DNA from: Nitrospirillum amazonense
GTDB taxonomy: Bacteria; Pseudomonadota; Alphaproteobacteria; Azospirillales; Azospirillaceae
DNA: 64,000 nucleotides
NCBI RefSeq assembly: GCF_007828045.1
Contig: NZ_VITN01000006.1
Coordinates: 1 to 64,000, forward strand
Direction: 5' to 3'
Below, piece by piece: positions 1 through 8,346 of the stretch; position 1 is the stretch's first letter; each line of letters begins with the position of its first letter. Under the pieces are notes generated by a model. It was not told the origin of the DNA and did no database searches. It saw only the letters and a list, made by a program, of their open reading frames with translations. The position numbers were made by a program, and so were the translations under genes.

Positions 1-91
1 CGCCTAAACCACGCTTCATGAACCGCCGTATACGGAACCGTACGTACGGTGGTGTGGGAGGGGGGAGGTGTGAACCTTCCCCCTACCCGAT
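1..91 (+). mobile_element. 3' end of a group II intron (domains V and VI)
   Basis: Domain V is visible as a roughly 34-nt hairpin: ACCGCCGTA (22-30) pairs with TACGGTGGT (45-53), an inner TACG/CGTA stem closes a GAAC loop (31-42), and a two-base CG bulge (43-44) lies on the 3' side. This layout is typical of the catalytic domain V. Domain VI follows at about 55-88 as a G-rich/C-rich stem whose 3' arm carries an unpaired A at 85, the expected branch point 7 nt before the intron end at GAT (89-91). The reverse transcriptase/maturase and domains I-IV would lie left of the window, so completeness cannot be judged. The 3' exon is the intergenic DNA before osmC. Seen: structure. Known: group II fold. 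Not seen: any ORF of the element. Confidence 0.8.
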
Positions 92-237
92 CTGCACCTA
101 ATGGCCCTGCGTACGGGCGACCGCGCCCAGGGATAGCCCGCGACCGCGGGCGCCGCAGATTTCCGGGGAGCGGAGCGAACTGGAAATCGAGGACAAGGCA
201 AGCCGGCGGATGCCGGCGCCTGCCGCTTGAGGGCGCA

Positions 238-669
238 TCAGGCTAAGACCGCATCCAGCGTGATCTCGGCGTTCAGCACGCGCGACACCGGGCAGTTGGC
301 CTTGGCCTCGGCAGCCAGGTCCTGGAACTTGCCGGGCTCGATCCCCGGGATCTTGGCGCGCACCGTCAACTTCACGGCGGAGATGCGCCAGCCGCCACCT
401 TCGCCTTCCATTGTCAGCACCGCGTCGGACTTGATTTCCTCCGGGGTGAAGCCGGCGCCGGACAGCATGAAGGCCAGCGCCATGCTGAAGCAGCCGGCAT
501 GGGCGGCGGCGATCAGTTCTTCGGGGTTGGTGCCTTTGCCGTCGCCGAAGCGGGCGACGTAGGAATAGGGCACGCTGGACAGGGTGGCGCTCTGCGTCGT
601 CAGGGTGCCGTCGCCATCCTTGCCGGTCCCATGCCAGACGGCATTCGCGGTGCGCTTCAACTGGGCCAT
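238..669 (-). CDS. osmC: OsmC/Ohr-family peroxiredoxin
   Basis: This 143-residue protein has the length and layout of OsmC-type thiol peroxidases, which reduce organic hydroperoxides in the cytoplasm. The two conserved redox cysteines are visible: Cys60 in the HAGCFSMAL helix and Cys126 in NCPVSRVL. The upstream NPEELIAAAHAGC motif and Arg40 are also family features. The start is supported by GGAGGATCGTC directly before the ATG. The gene is monocistronic, flanked on its 3' side by the intron end and on its 5' side by about 185 bp of non-coding DNA. The spacing of the cysteines and the NPEELI motif fit OsmC better than Ohr. No regulator of the OhrR or OxyR type is adjacent. Confidence 0.93.
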   Translation of the reverse strand: MAQLKRTANAVWHGTGKDGDGTLTTQSATLSSVPYSYVARFGDGKGTNPEELIAAAHAGCFSMALAFMLSGAGFTPEEIKSDAVLTMEGEGGGWRISAVKLTVRAKIPGIEPGKFQDLAAEAKANCPVSRVLNAEITLDAVLA

Positions 670-855
670 GACGATCCTCCTTGATGCAATGGATTACACC
701 GTTGGCTGCTCTATCGAGGGCCTGGGCGTTGGGGGTAGAGTAGCAAGCTATCGTGTCAGTTCCATGCGGCGACTCCCGTGATGCGCTGATCGCAACCACT
801 CCAGGCCGTCCATGCACCATCTTCCGCGCCGCTTGTATTTTCCTCCGGCCGCCCT

Positions 856-1698
856 GTGAGGTGCCGGCTTTTATATATCAGCCTGCTGACCCTATTCCTG
901 CTGCACCCAATGGCGGTATGCGCCCAGGCCTACCAGGACAGGGCGTGGCAGCGGGTGGACGTCGCCACCTTGGCCTTCCATGGTGAAATCCTGCCCCGCC
1001 GCTTCCTGCCGGGCGAGCATCCGCTCGGGGACGCGGACCTGCTGGCCCGCAACCTGACGCCAGAGACACGGACCCTGGTGCTGGATTCCGGGGGCGGCGA
1101 TGTGGCGGTCGCTCTGGAAATGGCCCGCCTGATCCATGGCCGGCAGTTGGATGTGGTGGTCGAGGGGCGCTGCGCCTCGGCCTGCGCCCTGCTGCCCTTC
1201 CTGGCGGGACGGCGCAAGACGGTGGCGCCCGCCGGGGTGGTGGAATTCCATTCGACCAACAGCCTGGATCCGCGCGACACGGCCGATGCCCGCGCCCGCC
1301 TGGCGGCGCAGATGGCGGCTATCCGTGGCCAGATCCCCAACCTGGCCCAGGACGGCGTGACCGTGACGCCGCCCGACCTGGGGGGCGCCACGGTCGAGGC
1401 CATCCTGGCCGCCCGCCGCCAGAACGCCACCGGACTGCGCCAGGCTATCGCGGCGCTCTATGGGGAGTGGGGCGTCGCCCCGGCCCTGCTGGATGACATC
1501 GACCAAGCGGCCGACACCTATCTGGCCGATCATCCCGGCGTGGCGCGCGACCAGGTGTGGTGGTGCCTGGCGCCGGGCCTGTTGGCCGGCCGCTACGGTG
1601 TGATGGGACTGGAGGCGCCTGCAGGGCCCTTGCCTCCAGACGTGCTGGCCAATCTGCAGCGCACCGTTGGCGGCGTGCATCTCGTGCGTGAGCGGTAG
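856..1698 (+). CDS. Secreted ClpP/crotonase-like protein
   Basis: A 280-residue protein with a GTG start and a clear N-terminal hydrophobic signal sequence (about residues 4-23, ending CAQA). The mature part has a ClpP-like core: VLDSGGGDVAVALEMARLI (the GG turn and following helix) and then GRCASACALL, where the second serine sits where ClpP-type proteases carry the nucleophile. A FHSTN segment follows, which could hold the catalytic His. This layout is known from uncharacterised periplasmic proteins (COG3904-type) found in many proteobacteria. The C-terminal 130 residues are not recognised. It converges with the next minus-strand gene with only 2 bp between stops. Function as a protease is inferred from fold motifs only. 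Confidence 0.7.
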   Translation: MRCRLLYISLLTLFLLHPMAVCAQAYQDRAWQRVDVATLAFHGEILPRRFLPGEHPLGDADLLARNLTPETRTLVLDSGGGDVAVALEMARLIHGRQLDVVVEGRCASACALLPFLAGRRKTVAPAGVVEFHSTNSLDPRDTADARARLAAQMAAIRGQIPNLAQDGVTVTPPDLGGATVEAILAARRQNATGLRQAIAALYGEWGVAPALLDDIDQAADTYLADHPGVARDQVWWCLAPGLLAGRYGVMGLEAPAGPLPPDVLANLQRTVGGVHLVRER

Positions 1699-1700
1699 CC

Positions 1701-2231
1701 TCAAGAGGTGTGGGGTTCCATCCACCAGCGCCGGCTGAAGGTCAGCACGTCGTCCATCTGCCGGTCCAATACGCCCAGCATGCCGCCGGTCCAGGTCTCG
1801 AACGCGGCGTTGCCATCCAGGGTGCGCACGTTCTGCGGCAGGGTGCGAATCAGGGCCGTGGCGTTCTCGCCCTGGCCGTAATCATGACCCAGCTGCCGGA
1901 AGTAAAAACCGGGCAGGGTGAAGCGGGGCCGGCCGCGATAGGCCAGGACTACGGTGTCATAGCTGCGCTCATCCAAGGTGGCGGCGGCTTGCAGCAGGAC
2001 ACGCAGCACATCCAGCGGCGTGGTCGTGGGCGCCGCCCCCCAGACGTCCACCACCAGAGTGCCAGGCAGCACCAGGGCCCGGTGGTAGGCGACGACATGG
2101 ACGGCGGTGTTGCGCGAATCCTGATCCAGCGCGCGGGCCACGGGCAGGGTGACGCTGACCAGATTCCATCCGGCAACGACGATGGCCACGATGGCCAGGC
2201 CCAAGGCCCCCTTCACCCACTTGGACAACAC
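1701..2231 (-). CDS. Membrane-anchored protein of unknown function
   Basis: 176 residues with a GTG start, a single N-terminal hydrophobic segment (about residues 6-28) that could be an uncleaved anchor or a signal peptide, and a soluble remainder containing LPGTLVVDVWGAAP and YDTVVLAYRGRPRFTLPG. I do not recognise a family. The strong codon-position GC bias and the tight convergent arrangement with the ClpP-like gene support that it is coding. The start is uncertain because no strong Shine-Dalgarno sequence is present. Confidence 0.55.
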   Translation of the reverse strand: MLSKWVKGALGLAIVAIVVAGWNLVSVTLPVARALDQDSRNTAVHVVAYHRALVLPGTLVVDVWGAAPTTTPLDVLRVLLQAAATLDERSYDTVVLAYRGRPRFTLPGFYFRQLGHDYGQGENATALIRTLPQNVRTLDGNAAFETWTGGMLGVLDRQMDDVLTFSRRWWMEPHTS

Positions 2232-2314
2232 CCATACCCCGCCAACCGACGCGCTGGCGCCATGCTAGCGTTCCTATGGAGGATTGCAATCCATAGGCGT
2301 AAAACGTTTTGATA

Positions 2315-3010
2315 TTAATCTGTTAACGCGAAGTCCATGGCCATCTCGGCGTGCAGCCGCGTTGTATCGAACACCGGCAGATCACTGTCGCCCTGACCCA
2401 TGATCATGCCGATTTCCGTGCAGCCCAGGATGACGCCGTCGGCACCTGCCGCGCGCAGGCGATCCACCTCCGCCAGGATGGCGGCCTTGGAGTCGGGCAG
2501 CACGATGCCCCGGCACAGTTCCTCGTAGATGATGCGGTGGACGGTGTCCCGCCCGGCGGCGTCCGGCACCAGGGCATCCACGCCGTAGTGTTGGGCCAGG
2601 TGGCCGCGGTAGAAGTCCTGCTCCATGGTATAACGCGTGGCCAGCAGGGCCGGGCGGGTGCTGCCGGCGGCCTTCAGGGCGCGGCCGGTGGCGTCGGCGA
2701 TGTGCAGCAGGGGGATGCTGGTGGCGGCGCGCACGGCGTCCGCCGTCTTGTGCATGGTGTTGGCGCCGATCATCAGCGCCTCAGCGCCCGCGTCCTGCAG
2801 GCGGCGCGCGGCATCGGCCATCAGGGCCCCGGCGCCGGCCCAGTCGCCCGCCTGCTGCTTGGCCGCCACCTCGGCGAAATCCACCGACCACAGCAGCAGG
2901 CGGGCGGAATGCAGCCCGCCCAGCCGGTCACGGGCGATGGTGTTGAGATGCCGGTAATAGAGCGTGGTGCTTTCCCAGCTCATCCCCCCGATCAGGCCTA
3001 GCATACGCAT
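2315..3010 (-). CDS. Aspartate/glutamate racemase family protein
   Basis: 231 residues beginning MRMLGLIGGMSWEST, the signature N-terminus of YgeA-like amino-acid racemases. These are cofactor-independent enzymes using two cysteines for proton abstraction. The second conserved cysteine is visible in ILGCTEIGM. In place of the usual first cysteine region (GANTMHK) this protein has Thr-Met, which places it in the YgeA subgroup where the first catalytic residue differs. I chose the ATG at 3010 because AAAGGGG lies 7-9 nt upstream; a start at 3052 would run into the TetR gene. It lies 38 bp downstream of the TetR-family gene on the same strand and could be co-transcribed with it. Confidence 0.85.
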   Translation of the reverse strand: MRMLGLIGGMSWESTTLYYRHLNTIARDRLGGLHSARLLLWSVDFAEVAAKQQAGDWAGAGALMADAARRLQDAGAEALMIGANTMHKTADAVRAATSIPLLHIADATGRALKAAGSTRPALLATRYTMEQDFYRGHLAQHYGVDALVPDAAGRDTVHRIIYEELCRGIVLPDSKAAILAEVDRLRAAGADGVILGCTEIGMIMGQGDSDLPVFDTTRLHAEMAMDFALTD

Positions 3011-3048
3011 GGTGGATGCCCCTTTCGCTCCGTGCGAGGGAAACGCTC

Positions 3049-3597
3049 TCACAGCACCATGGCGGCCGCCAGCTTGAACGGCGCACGGGTGCGTTGCACC
3101 CGGGCCAGCAGCCAGGCGCCCTCCAGCGCGATGAAAAAGCGCGCCGCCCGCTCACGCGGGTCGCCGACGCCCAGGCGTTCAGCGTGGCCCGCCGTGCGCA
3201 CGGCCCAATCCTCCAGCACCTCCGCCACCACGGCGGACAGACGGGTGCTGTCGGGAATGGCGCCGATGACCAGGGCGGTGACGGGGCAGCCGTCACGCCA
3301 GTCCGACGCCTCGAACCAGTCTGCGATGGTGTCGGCCAGGGCGTGCACGCCGTCGGCGAAGGTGGGCGCGTCGGTGAAGGCCTGGTCGATCAGGCGGGCG
3401 ATGCGGTGCCCGGCCAGACGGGCCGCCTCTTCCGCCAGCTCTTCCTTGCCGCCGGGAAAGTGGTGATAGAACGAGCCCTTGGGCGCGCCGCTGACGGCGA
3501 TGATCTCGTTCAGGCCCACGCCATTGTAGCCCTTGCGCCGGAACAGGGTCACGGCGGTATCGACGAAATGCTTCTTGGCATCGGACAGGCGCGGCAT
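3049..3597 (-). CDS. TetR/AcrR-family transcriptional repressor
   Basis: 182 residues. The N-terminal helix-turn-helix is typical: DTAVTLFRRKGYNGVGLNEIIAVSGAPKG followed by SFYHHFPGGKEEL, the TetR helix 3 and YHHF signature. The C-terminal ligand-binding part resembles the LmrA/YxaF-like group (PVTALVIGAIPDS). I place the start at MPRLSDAKK, because the longer frame would cover a perfect 28-bp inverted repeat (3640-3667) that is more likely operator DNA. It is divergent from an alpha/beta hydrolase, the classic arrangement for a repressor controlling itself and its neighbour. The ligand is unknown. Confidence 0.88.
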   Translation of the reverse strand: MPRLSDAKKHFVDTAVTLFRRKGYNGVGLNEIIAVSGAPKGSFYHHFPGGKEELAEEAARLAGHRIARLIDQAFTDAPTFADGVHALADTIADWFEASDWRDGCPVTALVIGAIPDSTRLSAVVAEVLEDWAVRTAGHAERLGVGDPRERAARFFIALEGAWLLARVQRTRAPFKLAAAMVL

Positions 3598-3639
3598 GCC
3601 CCTTAATGCCAATTGTATGTCGGTCGGTCTAGTGATATC

Positions 3640-3667
3640 CCGTTCTATGGCGATCACCATAGAACGG
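3640..3667. promoter_or_regulatory. Perfect 11-bp inverted repeat, likely TetR-family operator
   Basis: CCGTTCTATGG, six bases, then CCATAGAACGG. It lies between the divergent TetR gene and the alpha/beta hydrolase, 26 bp before the hydrolase ATG. Perfect symmetry over 22 bases in an otherwise GC-rich spacer fits the binding site of the adjacent dimeric repressor. A second motif, GTCGGTCGGTCTAG (about 3619-3632), resembles half of another TetR-type operator. Direct observation for the repeat; binding is inference. Confidence 0.65.
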
Positions 3668-3692
3668 ATCGCGGCGGACGGGGAGGGGGGGG

Positions 3693-4562
3693 ATGACCGA
3701 AGATACGGGCGACCAGGCGGTGCGCATCACCACCCCGGACGGGGCCCAACTGGCCGGCCGGCTGACCCTGCCGCCAGACGGGCGCGAGCCCCGGCTGGCC
3801 GTGGTGCTGCATGGCGCCACCGGCGTGCCGCGCGACTACTACGCGCGTTTCGCCGCCTGGCTGGCGGCGGCGCGTGCCGCGGCGGTGCTGACCTATGACT
3901 ACCGCGACTTCGGCGCGTCGGCCGCCGGGCCGATCACCCGATCCGGCGCCACCATGGCGGCCTGGGGTGTGATCGACCAAGCGGCGGCCCTGGACTGGCT
4001 GTGCGATCGTTATCCGGGGACCGAGATTTGGGTGGTCGGCCATTCCCTGGGCGGCATGTGCCTGCCCTTCCATGCCAATGCGGGGCGGGTGGCGCGGCTC
4101 ATCGCCGTGGCCTCCGGTCCCGCCCATTGGACCAAGCACCCGCTGAGCTACATGCCCTCGGTCCTCGCCTTCTGGTTCCTGCTGGGGCCGCTGGCCACCT
4201 TGTTGTGCGGTTATCTGCCGGGGCGACTGCTGGGCCTGGGGGCGGACTTGCCCAAGGGCGTGTTCTGGCAATGGCGGCGCTGGTGCACCTCACGCGGCTT
4301 CTACCGGGTGGATTGGGGACAGTCCATGCCCCACCCCACGCCGGATCGCATGACCGGCGCCGTCACTCTGGTGGGCATCGCGGATGATGAGATGATGCCG
4401 CCGGAACGTGTCCGGCGCCTGGCGGACTTCTACCCGGCGGCCACCATCCGCCACCGGGTCATCACCCCGGCGGAGGCCGGGGCCAAGGCCATCGGCCATC
4501 TGCGCCTGTTCGCCGAGCGCAATGCCCGGGCGTGGCCGTTGTTGCTGGACGGTATTTCCTAG
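3693..4562 (+). CDS. Alpha/beta hydrolase (COG4757-like)
   Basis: 289 residues, no signal peptide. The alpha/beta-hydrolase elements are visible: oxyanion region VVLHGATGVPRDYY (about 38-50), nucleophile elbow GHSLGG with Ser118, an acid in LVGIADDEMMPPE and a candidate His in KAIGHLRLF near the C-terminus. A hydrophobic stretch around residues 145-175 (SVLAFWFLLGPLATLLCGY) could be a lid or membrane-associating segment. It is divergent from the TetR-family gene across an inverted repeat and probably under its control. The last 4 bp overlap the end of the convergent ferritin-like gene. The substrate is unknown; ester or short acyl substrates are plausible. Confidence 0.8.
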   Translation: MTEDTGDQAVRITTPDGAQLAGRLTLPPDGREPRLAVVLHGATGVPRDYYARFAAWLAAARAAAVLTYDYRDFGASAAGPITRSGATMAAWGVIDQAAALDWLCDRYPGTEIWVVGHSLGGMCLPFHANAGRVARLIAVASGPAHWTKHPLSYMPSVLAFWFLLGPLATLLCGYLPGRLLGLGADLPKGVFWQWRRWCTSRGFYRVDWGQSMPHPTPDRMTGAVTLVGIADDEMMPPERVRRLADFYPAATIRHRVITPAEAGAKAIGHLRLFAERNARAWPLLLDGIS

Positions 4563-5233
4563 GCCGCCACGGCAACGGGTGCTGCGACCGCCCGTTCCAG
4601 CCGGCCCAGCAGGGTGCCGAACAGGGCGGTCTCCGCCCGGCACATCAGCGCCAGGCGGGTCGGGTCCCAGGCGCCCAAGACGTCCAGCCGCTCCGCCATG
4701 TCGGACAGGTGGCCCTGCTCTTCCGCCAACAGGCTTTTCAGCGAGATCTTGGACCCCGCCTGACGCAGCGCCGCTTCATAAAGGTGGTAGAACCACACGG
4801 CGCGGAATTCCACGATCAGCGACATGTGCAGGTACAGTACCTTTGAGCGGGGCGGTTCGCCTGCCAGGGCCTGTTCCACGGCGATATCCAGCTTCTGGAA
4901 ATACAGGCGGCCGGCGGCCGGCGACAAAAGGTCAGCCTGCACATAATCCATGGTGCGGCGGGCCACGCCCTCGGCATGGCGCTTGAAGAAGAAGGCGTGG
5001 CGCGCCTCTTCCGCCAGGTGCTTCAGGGTGGGCAGGTCCATGCCGGCGCCATGCTGGGTCGCCATGATCTTGTTGCTGCCCATATGCTCCATCAACGACA
5101 GCTCGTTCATGAAGCGGGCGTGGGACGCGGGCGTGCGCAGCACGTCGGCCAGGAAGCTCCGGACCCGGGGGACCAAGGGGGCGTTGTCACTCTCGAACGC
5201 GCCGCGCACGGCATCCAAGGACTGCTGCATCAT
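4559..5233 (-). CDS. Ferritin-like diiron protein of unknown function
   Basis: A 224-residue, mostly helical protein. Two EExxH motifs, EEARH (Glu75-Glu76-His79) and EEQGH (Glu171-Glu172-His175), plus Glu44 (MNELSLMEH) and Glu142 (IVEFRAVWFYH) form the set of ligands expected of a four-helix-bundle carboxylate diiron centre. This composition suggests a ferritin-like or rubrerythrin-like protein, possibly an oxidase, but the exact subfamily is not recognised. It has no signal peptide. The start at MMQQS is reasonable, though no strong ribosome binding site is seen. The gene converges on the hydrolase with a 4-bp overlap of stops. Confidence 0.65.
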   Translation of the reverse strand: MMQQSLDAVRGAFESDNAPLVPRVRSFLADVLRTPASHARFMNELSLMEHMGSNKIMATQHGAGMDLPTLKHLAEEARHAFFFKRHAEGVARRTMDYVQADLLSPAAGRLYFQKLDIAVEQALAGEPPRSKVLYLHMSLIVEFRAVWFYHLYEAALRQAGSKISLKSLLAEEQGHLSDMAERLDVLGAWDPTRLALMCRAETALFGTLLGRLERAVAAPVAVAA

Positions 5234-5414
5234 CTGAAAACCCTTCCGCGCCCCGGCTTCCTTGCCGGGGCCGGCGCACTCTGCGCGCGGCGTTTGGCGC
5301 CGGGCAATAGGATTCGCCCCCCGTCCAAATAGGGGCCATCATTCGTCGCAGTTATGCCACCATGCGCGCGCAGCCTGGCATGGATCGATGAGAACCAGGG
5401 TGGAACCTGCCATC

Positions 5415-7829
5415 ATGCCCAGTTATGCGGTACCTGAACGCCCCATGGCCCGGCGCCTCGGCCTACGCCACGGCGCCATGACGGCCCTGGCGCTGCTGAT
5501 GACCATATCCCCGTTCATGGGCGATCTGGCGCGCGCCCAAGAGGGGGCCCCTACCTACGACGATGGCGGCGACCAATACGCGGGCGATCCGCCGGCGCGG
5601 GTGGGACGGCTGGCACGGGTTCAGGGCACCGTTTCCTTCCACACCGCCGACGGCACCCAGTGGGACCCCGCCACTCCCAACTACCCCCTGACCAGCGGCA
5701 ACGCGCTATGGACCGAGCCGGGGGCCAGCGCCACGGTCGATATCTCCACCACCCGGCTGGTCATGGACGGCACCACCGAGCTGGATATCGACAGCCTGGA
5801 CGACCGCGATTTCACCGCCGACTTGGCGCAGGGCCAGGTCTATGTGCGCATACGGGGCCTTATGCCCGGCGAACGCTACAGCCTGCGCACGCCGCGTGGC
5901 CTGGTCACGCTGGAGGGGCCCGGCAGGTACGAGGTTTCGGCCGGCGATACCGACACCCCCACCCGCGTCACCGTGCTGGAAGGGTCGGCGCAACTCAGCG
6001 GCCAGGGCCTGTCCCTGCGGATCAATGGCGGGCAGACGGGGGAGATCACAGGCGACAATCCGCCCAACGTCAATGTGCGGCCGGCCGAGCACGACCCCTT
6101 CCTGACGGCCATGCTGCGCACCGACCGCGTCGGGTCTTCCACACCCCCGCCGGATGTCATGGCCATGCCCGGCGCCGACGATTTGGGCGAATATGGCAGC
6201 TGGCAGGCCACGCCCGACTATGGCCAGGTCTGGTATCCGCAGGTCGAGTCCGACTGGGCGCCCTATCGCGACGGCCACTGGGCCTATGTCGCCCCATGGG
6301 GATGGACCTGGATCGATGACGCGCCGTGGGGGTTCGCCCCCTTCCACTACGGGCGCTGGGTGGACATCCATGGCCGCTGGGCCTGGGCGCCCGGCGGTGC
6401 CGTCGTGGTCGGCGGGCCGCCGCCCCCGCCGGTCTACGCCCCGGCGCTGGTCGCCTTTTTCGGGGCCGGCGTCGCCATCGGCGTCAGCATCGGCGGCCCC
6501 CATTACGACGATAGGGGACACCCGCCCGTCGGCTGGTGCCCCCTGGGCTGGCAGGAGCCGTACCACCCCTGGTACCGGACCAGCCCGCGCTATGTGGAAT
6601 ACGTGAATCGGCCCGTGGTCCGCAACCTGACGGTCGTGAACAACGTCACCCAGGTCACCAATATCACCATCAACAATTACGCCAACCGACGCGGCGCCTC
6701 GATGATGCCAGCGGACGCCATGGTCGCCGGCCACTACGGCCGCTATAACGGCGGCGCCCGGCCTTGGGACGAGCACCAGTTCGCCAACGCCCGCGCCGTT
6801 GTGGGGCGACCGCCATTGCAACCCACCGTCGCCACCGCCGGCGTGACGCCGCAGGTGGCGCAGCGCCTGCACCTGCCCGACCCGCCGGGTGGAACGCCTG
6901 CCCCGCGTCCCGCCAACCCCGGCCCCCGGTTCGACCCACGGGCCGAGGGTGCCGGTCCCCGGCACCTGGACCTGCGCGGGCCTAATGGCGCCCCAGTCGG
7001 GGGGCCACAGGCCGGTGCGTTCCGGCCCGGCGACCCGCATCCCAACGGCAACCGGCCCAACGGCAACGGCCCCAACGGTAACGGGCCCGGAGCGGACCAC
7101 CCTGGCGGATTCCGTCCGACGGACCGTCGGCCGGACGAGCCGGGGTTCCATCCGGGCCAGGCAGGGCCCAACCGGCCCGAGGGCGCCGCCTGGGCCAACC
7201 GGGGTCCCGGGGGGCTGCCCACCCTGCGCGACCATAGCCAGCCGCCCGGCCTGCCGCCGGTGCACCAAGCGACGCAGGAACGCCCCGGGCCCGTGGCCAA
7301 TCAAGCGCCATCCCCGGTGCCCCAGGCTGGGGTTTCTCAGCCCGGCGGCCCCAACCAGCACCCCAACCATCAGGAAGGGGGGCCGGGCGGGATGTCCCAT
7401 CCGGCGGGCCATCCGCCGCAGGGTCAGCCAGGCCCCGCCCAGGCCGGTCCCGCCCAGGCCGGTCCCGAACGTCCGCAAGGGGCGCCCGCGGCTCCGCGTG
7501 GGGAACGTCATCGGCCGGACGCGCCGAACCTTGAGGAGCGGCGCCAGCCGCAGGCGCCGCAGCCGCCGCGCCAAGCCGACCACCCGCCGCCGCAGCATGA
7601 ATTCCATCAGCAGCCCCGGCCACAGTCACCGGCGGAGCCCCGGCCCCATATGGACATGCCCCCCCGGCCGGAACCGCAGCGCATGCCGCCGCCTCAGGCG
7701 CGGCCGGAGGCGCCGCATCCGCAGCCCCCGCAGCATCCACAACCGCAGCAGCATCCGGCGCATCCCGAACCGCAGCATCAGCAGGCGCCGGGCCATCCCA
7801 ACGACCCTGGTCAGCCCCACCGCAACTGA
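5415..7829 (+). CDS. Secreted FecR-domain / DUF6600 protein with long Pro-rich tail
   Basis: About 804 residues from the ATG at 5415. The N-terminus carries a signal peptide (MTALALLMTISPFMGDLARAQ, about 21-41 from this start). A FecR-like beta domain follows (RVARLARVQGTVSF-type start, VYVRIRGLMPGERYSLRTPRG), then Trp/Tyr-rich DUF6600-like repeats (YGQVWYPQV, WAPYRDGHWAYV, PWGWTWIDDAPWGFAPFHYG). The last 330 residues are low-complexity Pro/Gly/His/Gln sequence with PNGN repeats and no predicted fold. Such proteins are probably periplasmic or surface-exposed. It stands alone, without an anti-sigma or sigma pair, so signalling is unlikely. An ATG at 5388 or 5445 is also possible. Confidence 0.75.
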   Translation: MPSYAVPERPMARRLGLRHGAMTALALLMTISPFMGDLARAQEGAPTYDDGGDQYAGDPPARVGRLARVQGTVSFHTADGTQWDPATPNYPLTSGNALWTEPGASATVDISTTRLVMDGTTELDIDSLDDRDFTADLAQGQVYVRIRGLMPGERYSLRTPRGLVTLEGPGRYEVSAGDTDTPTRVTVLEGSAQLSGQGLSLRINGGQTGEITGDNPPNVNVRPAEHDPFLTAMLRTDRVGSSTPPPDVMAMPGADDLGEYGSWQATPDYGQVWYPQVESDWAPYRDGHWAYVAPWGWTWIDDAPWGFAPFHYGRWVDIHGRWAWAPGGAVVVGGPPPPPVYAPALVAFFGAGVAIGVSIGGPHYDDRGHPPVGWCPLGWQEPYHPWYRTSPRYVEYVNRPVVRNLTVVNNVTQVTNITINNYANRRGASMMPADAMVAGHYGRYNGGARPWDEHQFANARAVVGRPPLQPTVATAGVTPQVAQRLHLPDPPGGTPAPRPANPGPRFDPRAEGAGPRHLDLRGPNGAPVGGPQAGAFRPGDPHPNGNRPNGNGPNGNGPGADHPGGFRPTDRRPDEPGFHPGQAGPNRPEGAAWANRGPGGLPTLRDHSQPPGLPPVHQATQERPGPVANQAPSPVPQAGVSQPGGPNQHPNHQEGGPGGMSHPAGHPPQGQPGPAQAGPAQAGPERPQGAPAAPRGERHRPDAPNLEERRQPQAPQPPRQADHPPPQHEFHQQPRPQSPAEPRPHMDMPPRPEPQRMPPPQARPEAPHPQPPQHPQPQQHPAHPEPQHQQAPGHPNDPGQPHRN

Positions 7830-7860
7830 CGGCGCCCGTCATAGATGCCGGCGGTGGGGT

Positions 7861-8178
7861 TCAGGCCTGTTCGGCCGCGCGGAAGCCGTCGTGATGGCGG
7901 ATCACTTCCTTGATGATGAAGTTCAGGAACTTGGCCGCGAAGTCCGGATCCAGATGGGCGCCCTCTGCCAGGCGGCGCAAGCGCTCGATCTGGGCCGCCT
8001 CGCGGCCCGGGTCGCTGCTGGGCAGGTCGATGCGCGCCTTCAGCGCCCCGACCTGCTGGGTACACTTGAACCGTTCCGCCAGCATGTAAATCAGGGCGGC
8101 GTCTATGTTGTCGATGCTGTCGCGCAGGCGCTTCAGTTCGGGATGAATGGCGGGGGCAGGGTGCTCGGCGCCGGACAT
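7861..8178 (-). CDS. Chorismate mutase, AroQ type
   Basis: A 105-residue protein with the all-helical AroQ layout: LKRLRDSIDNIDAALIYMLAERFKCTQQVGALKA at the N-terminus (the conserved Arg, Asp and Arg/Lys positions of the active site), then EAAQIERLRRLA and a C-terminal FLNFIIKEVIRHH helix. It would convert chorismate to prephenate in the cytoplasm for Phe/Tyr synthesis, or act in a related isochorismate-type pathway. AAGGAG lies 5 nt before the ATG at 8178, which decides the start. It stands alone, convergent with the FecR-domain gene. Confidence 0.88.
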   Translation of the reverse strand: MSGAEHPAPAIHPELKRLRDSIDNIDAALIYMLAERFKCTQQVGALKARIDLPSSDPGREAAQIERLRRLAEGAHLDPDFAAKFLNFIIKEVIRHHDGFRAAEQA

Positions 8179-8346
8179 GGCCACTCCTTGGGATCACGGA
8201 CGGGCCGACAGTACAGTTCCCCGCCGAGCGCCGTCAGTGAAAATTATGAGGGGCTTTTATAACAAACGGTCGCGCGTGGGCTGGAAGCCGCAACAGCCGA
8301 TGCATAAATTCAGACCTTCCTGAACCAAATTTACGGAAGGTGGTCC

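Noticed and set aside
5706-7607. Long minus-strand frame under the FecR-domain gene
   Set aside because: It is a shadow of the GC-rich coding strand and shows no domain. Many equally long shadows lie under the TPR, capsid, receptor and cyclase genes.
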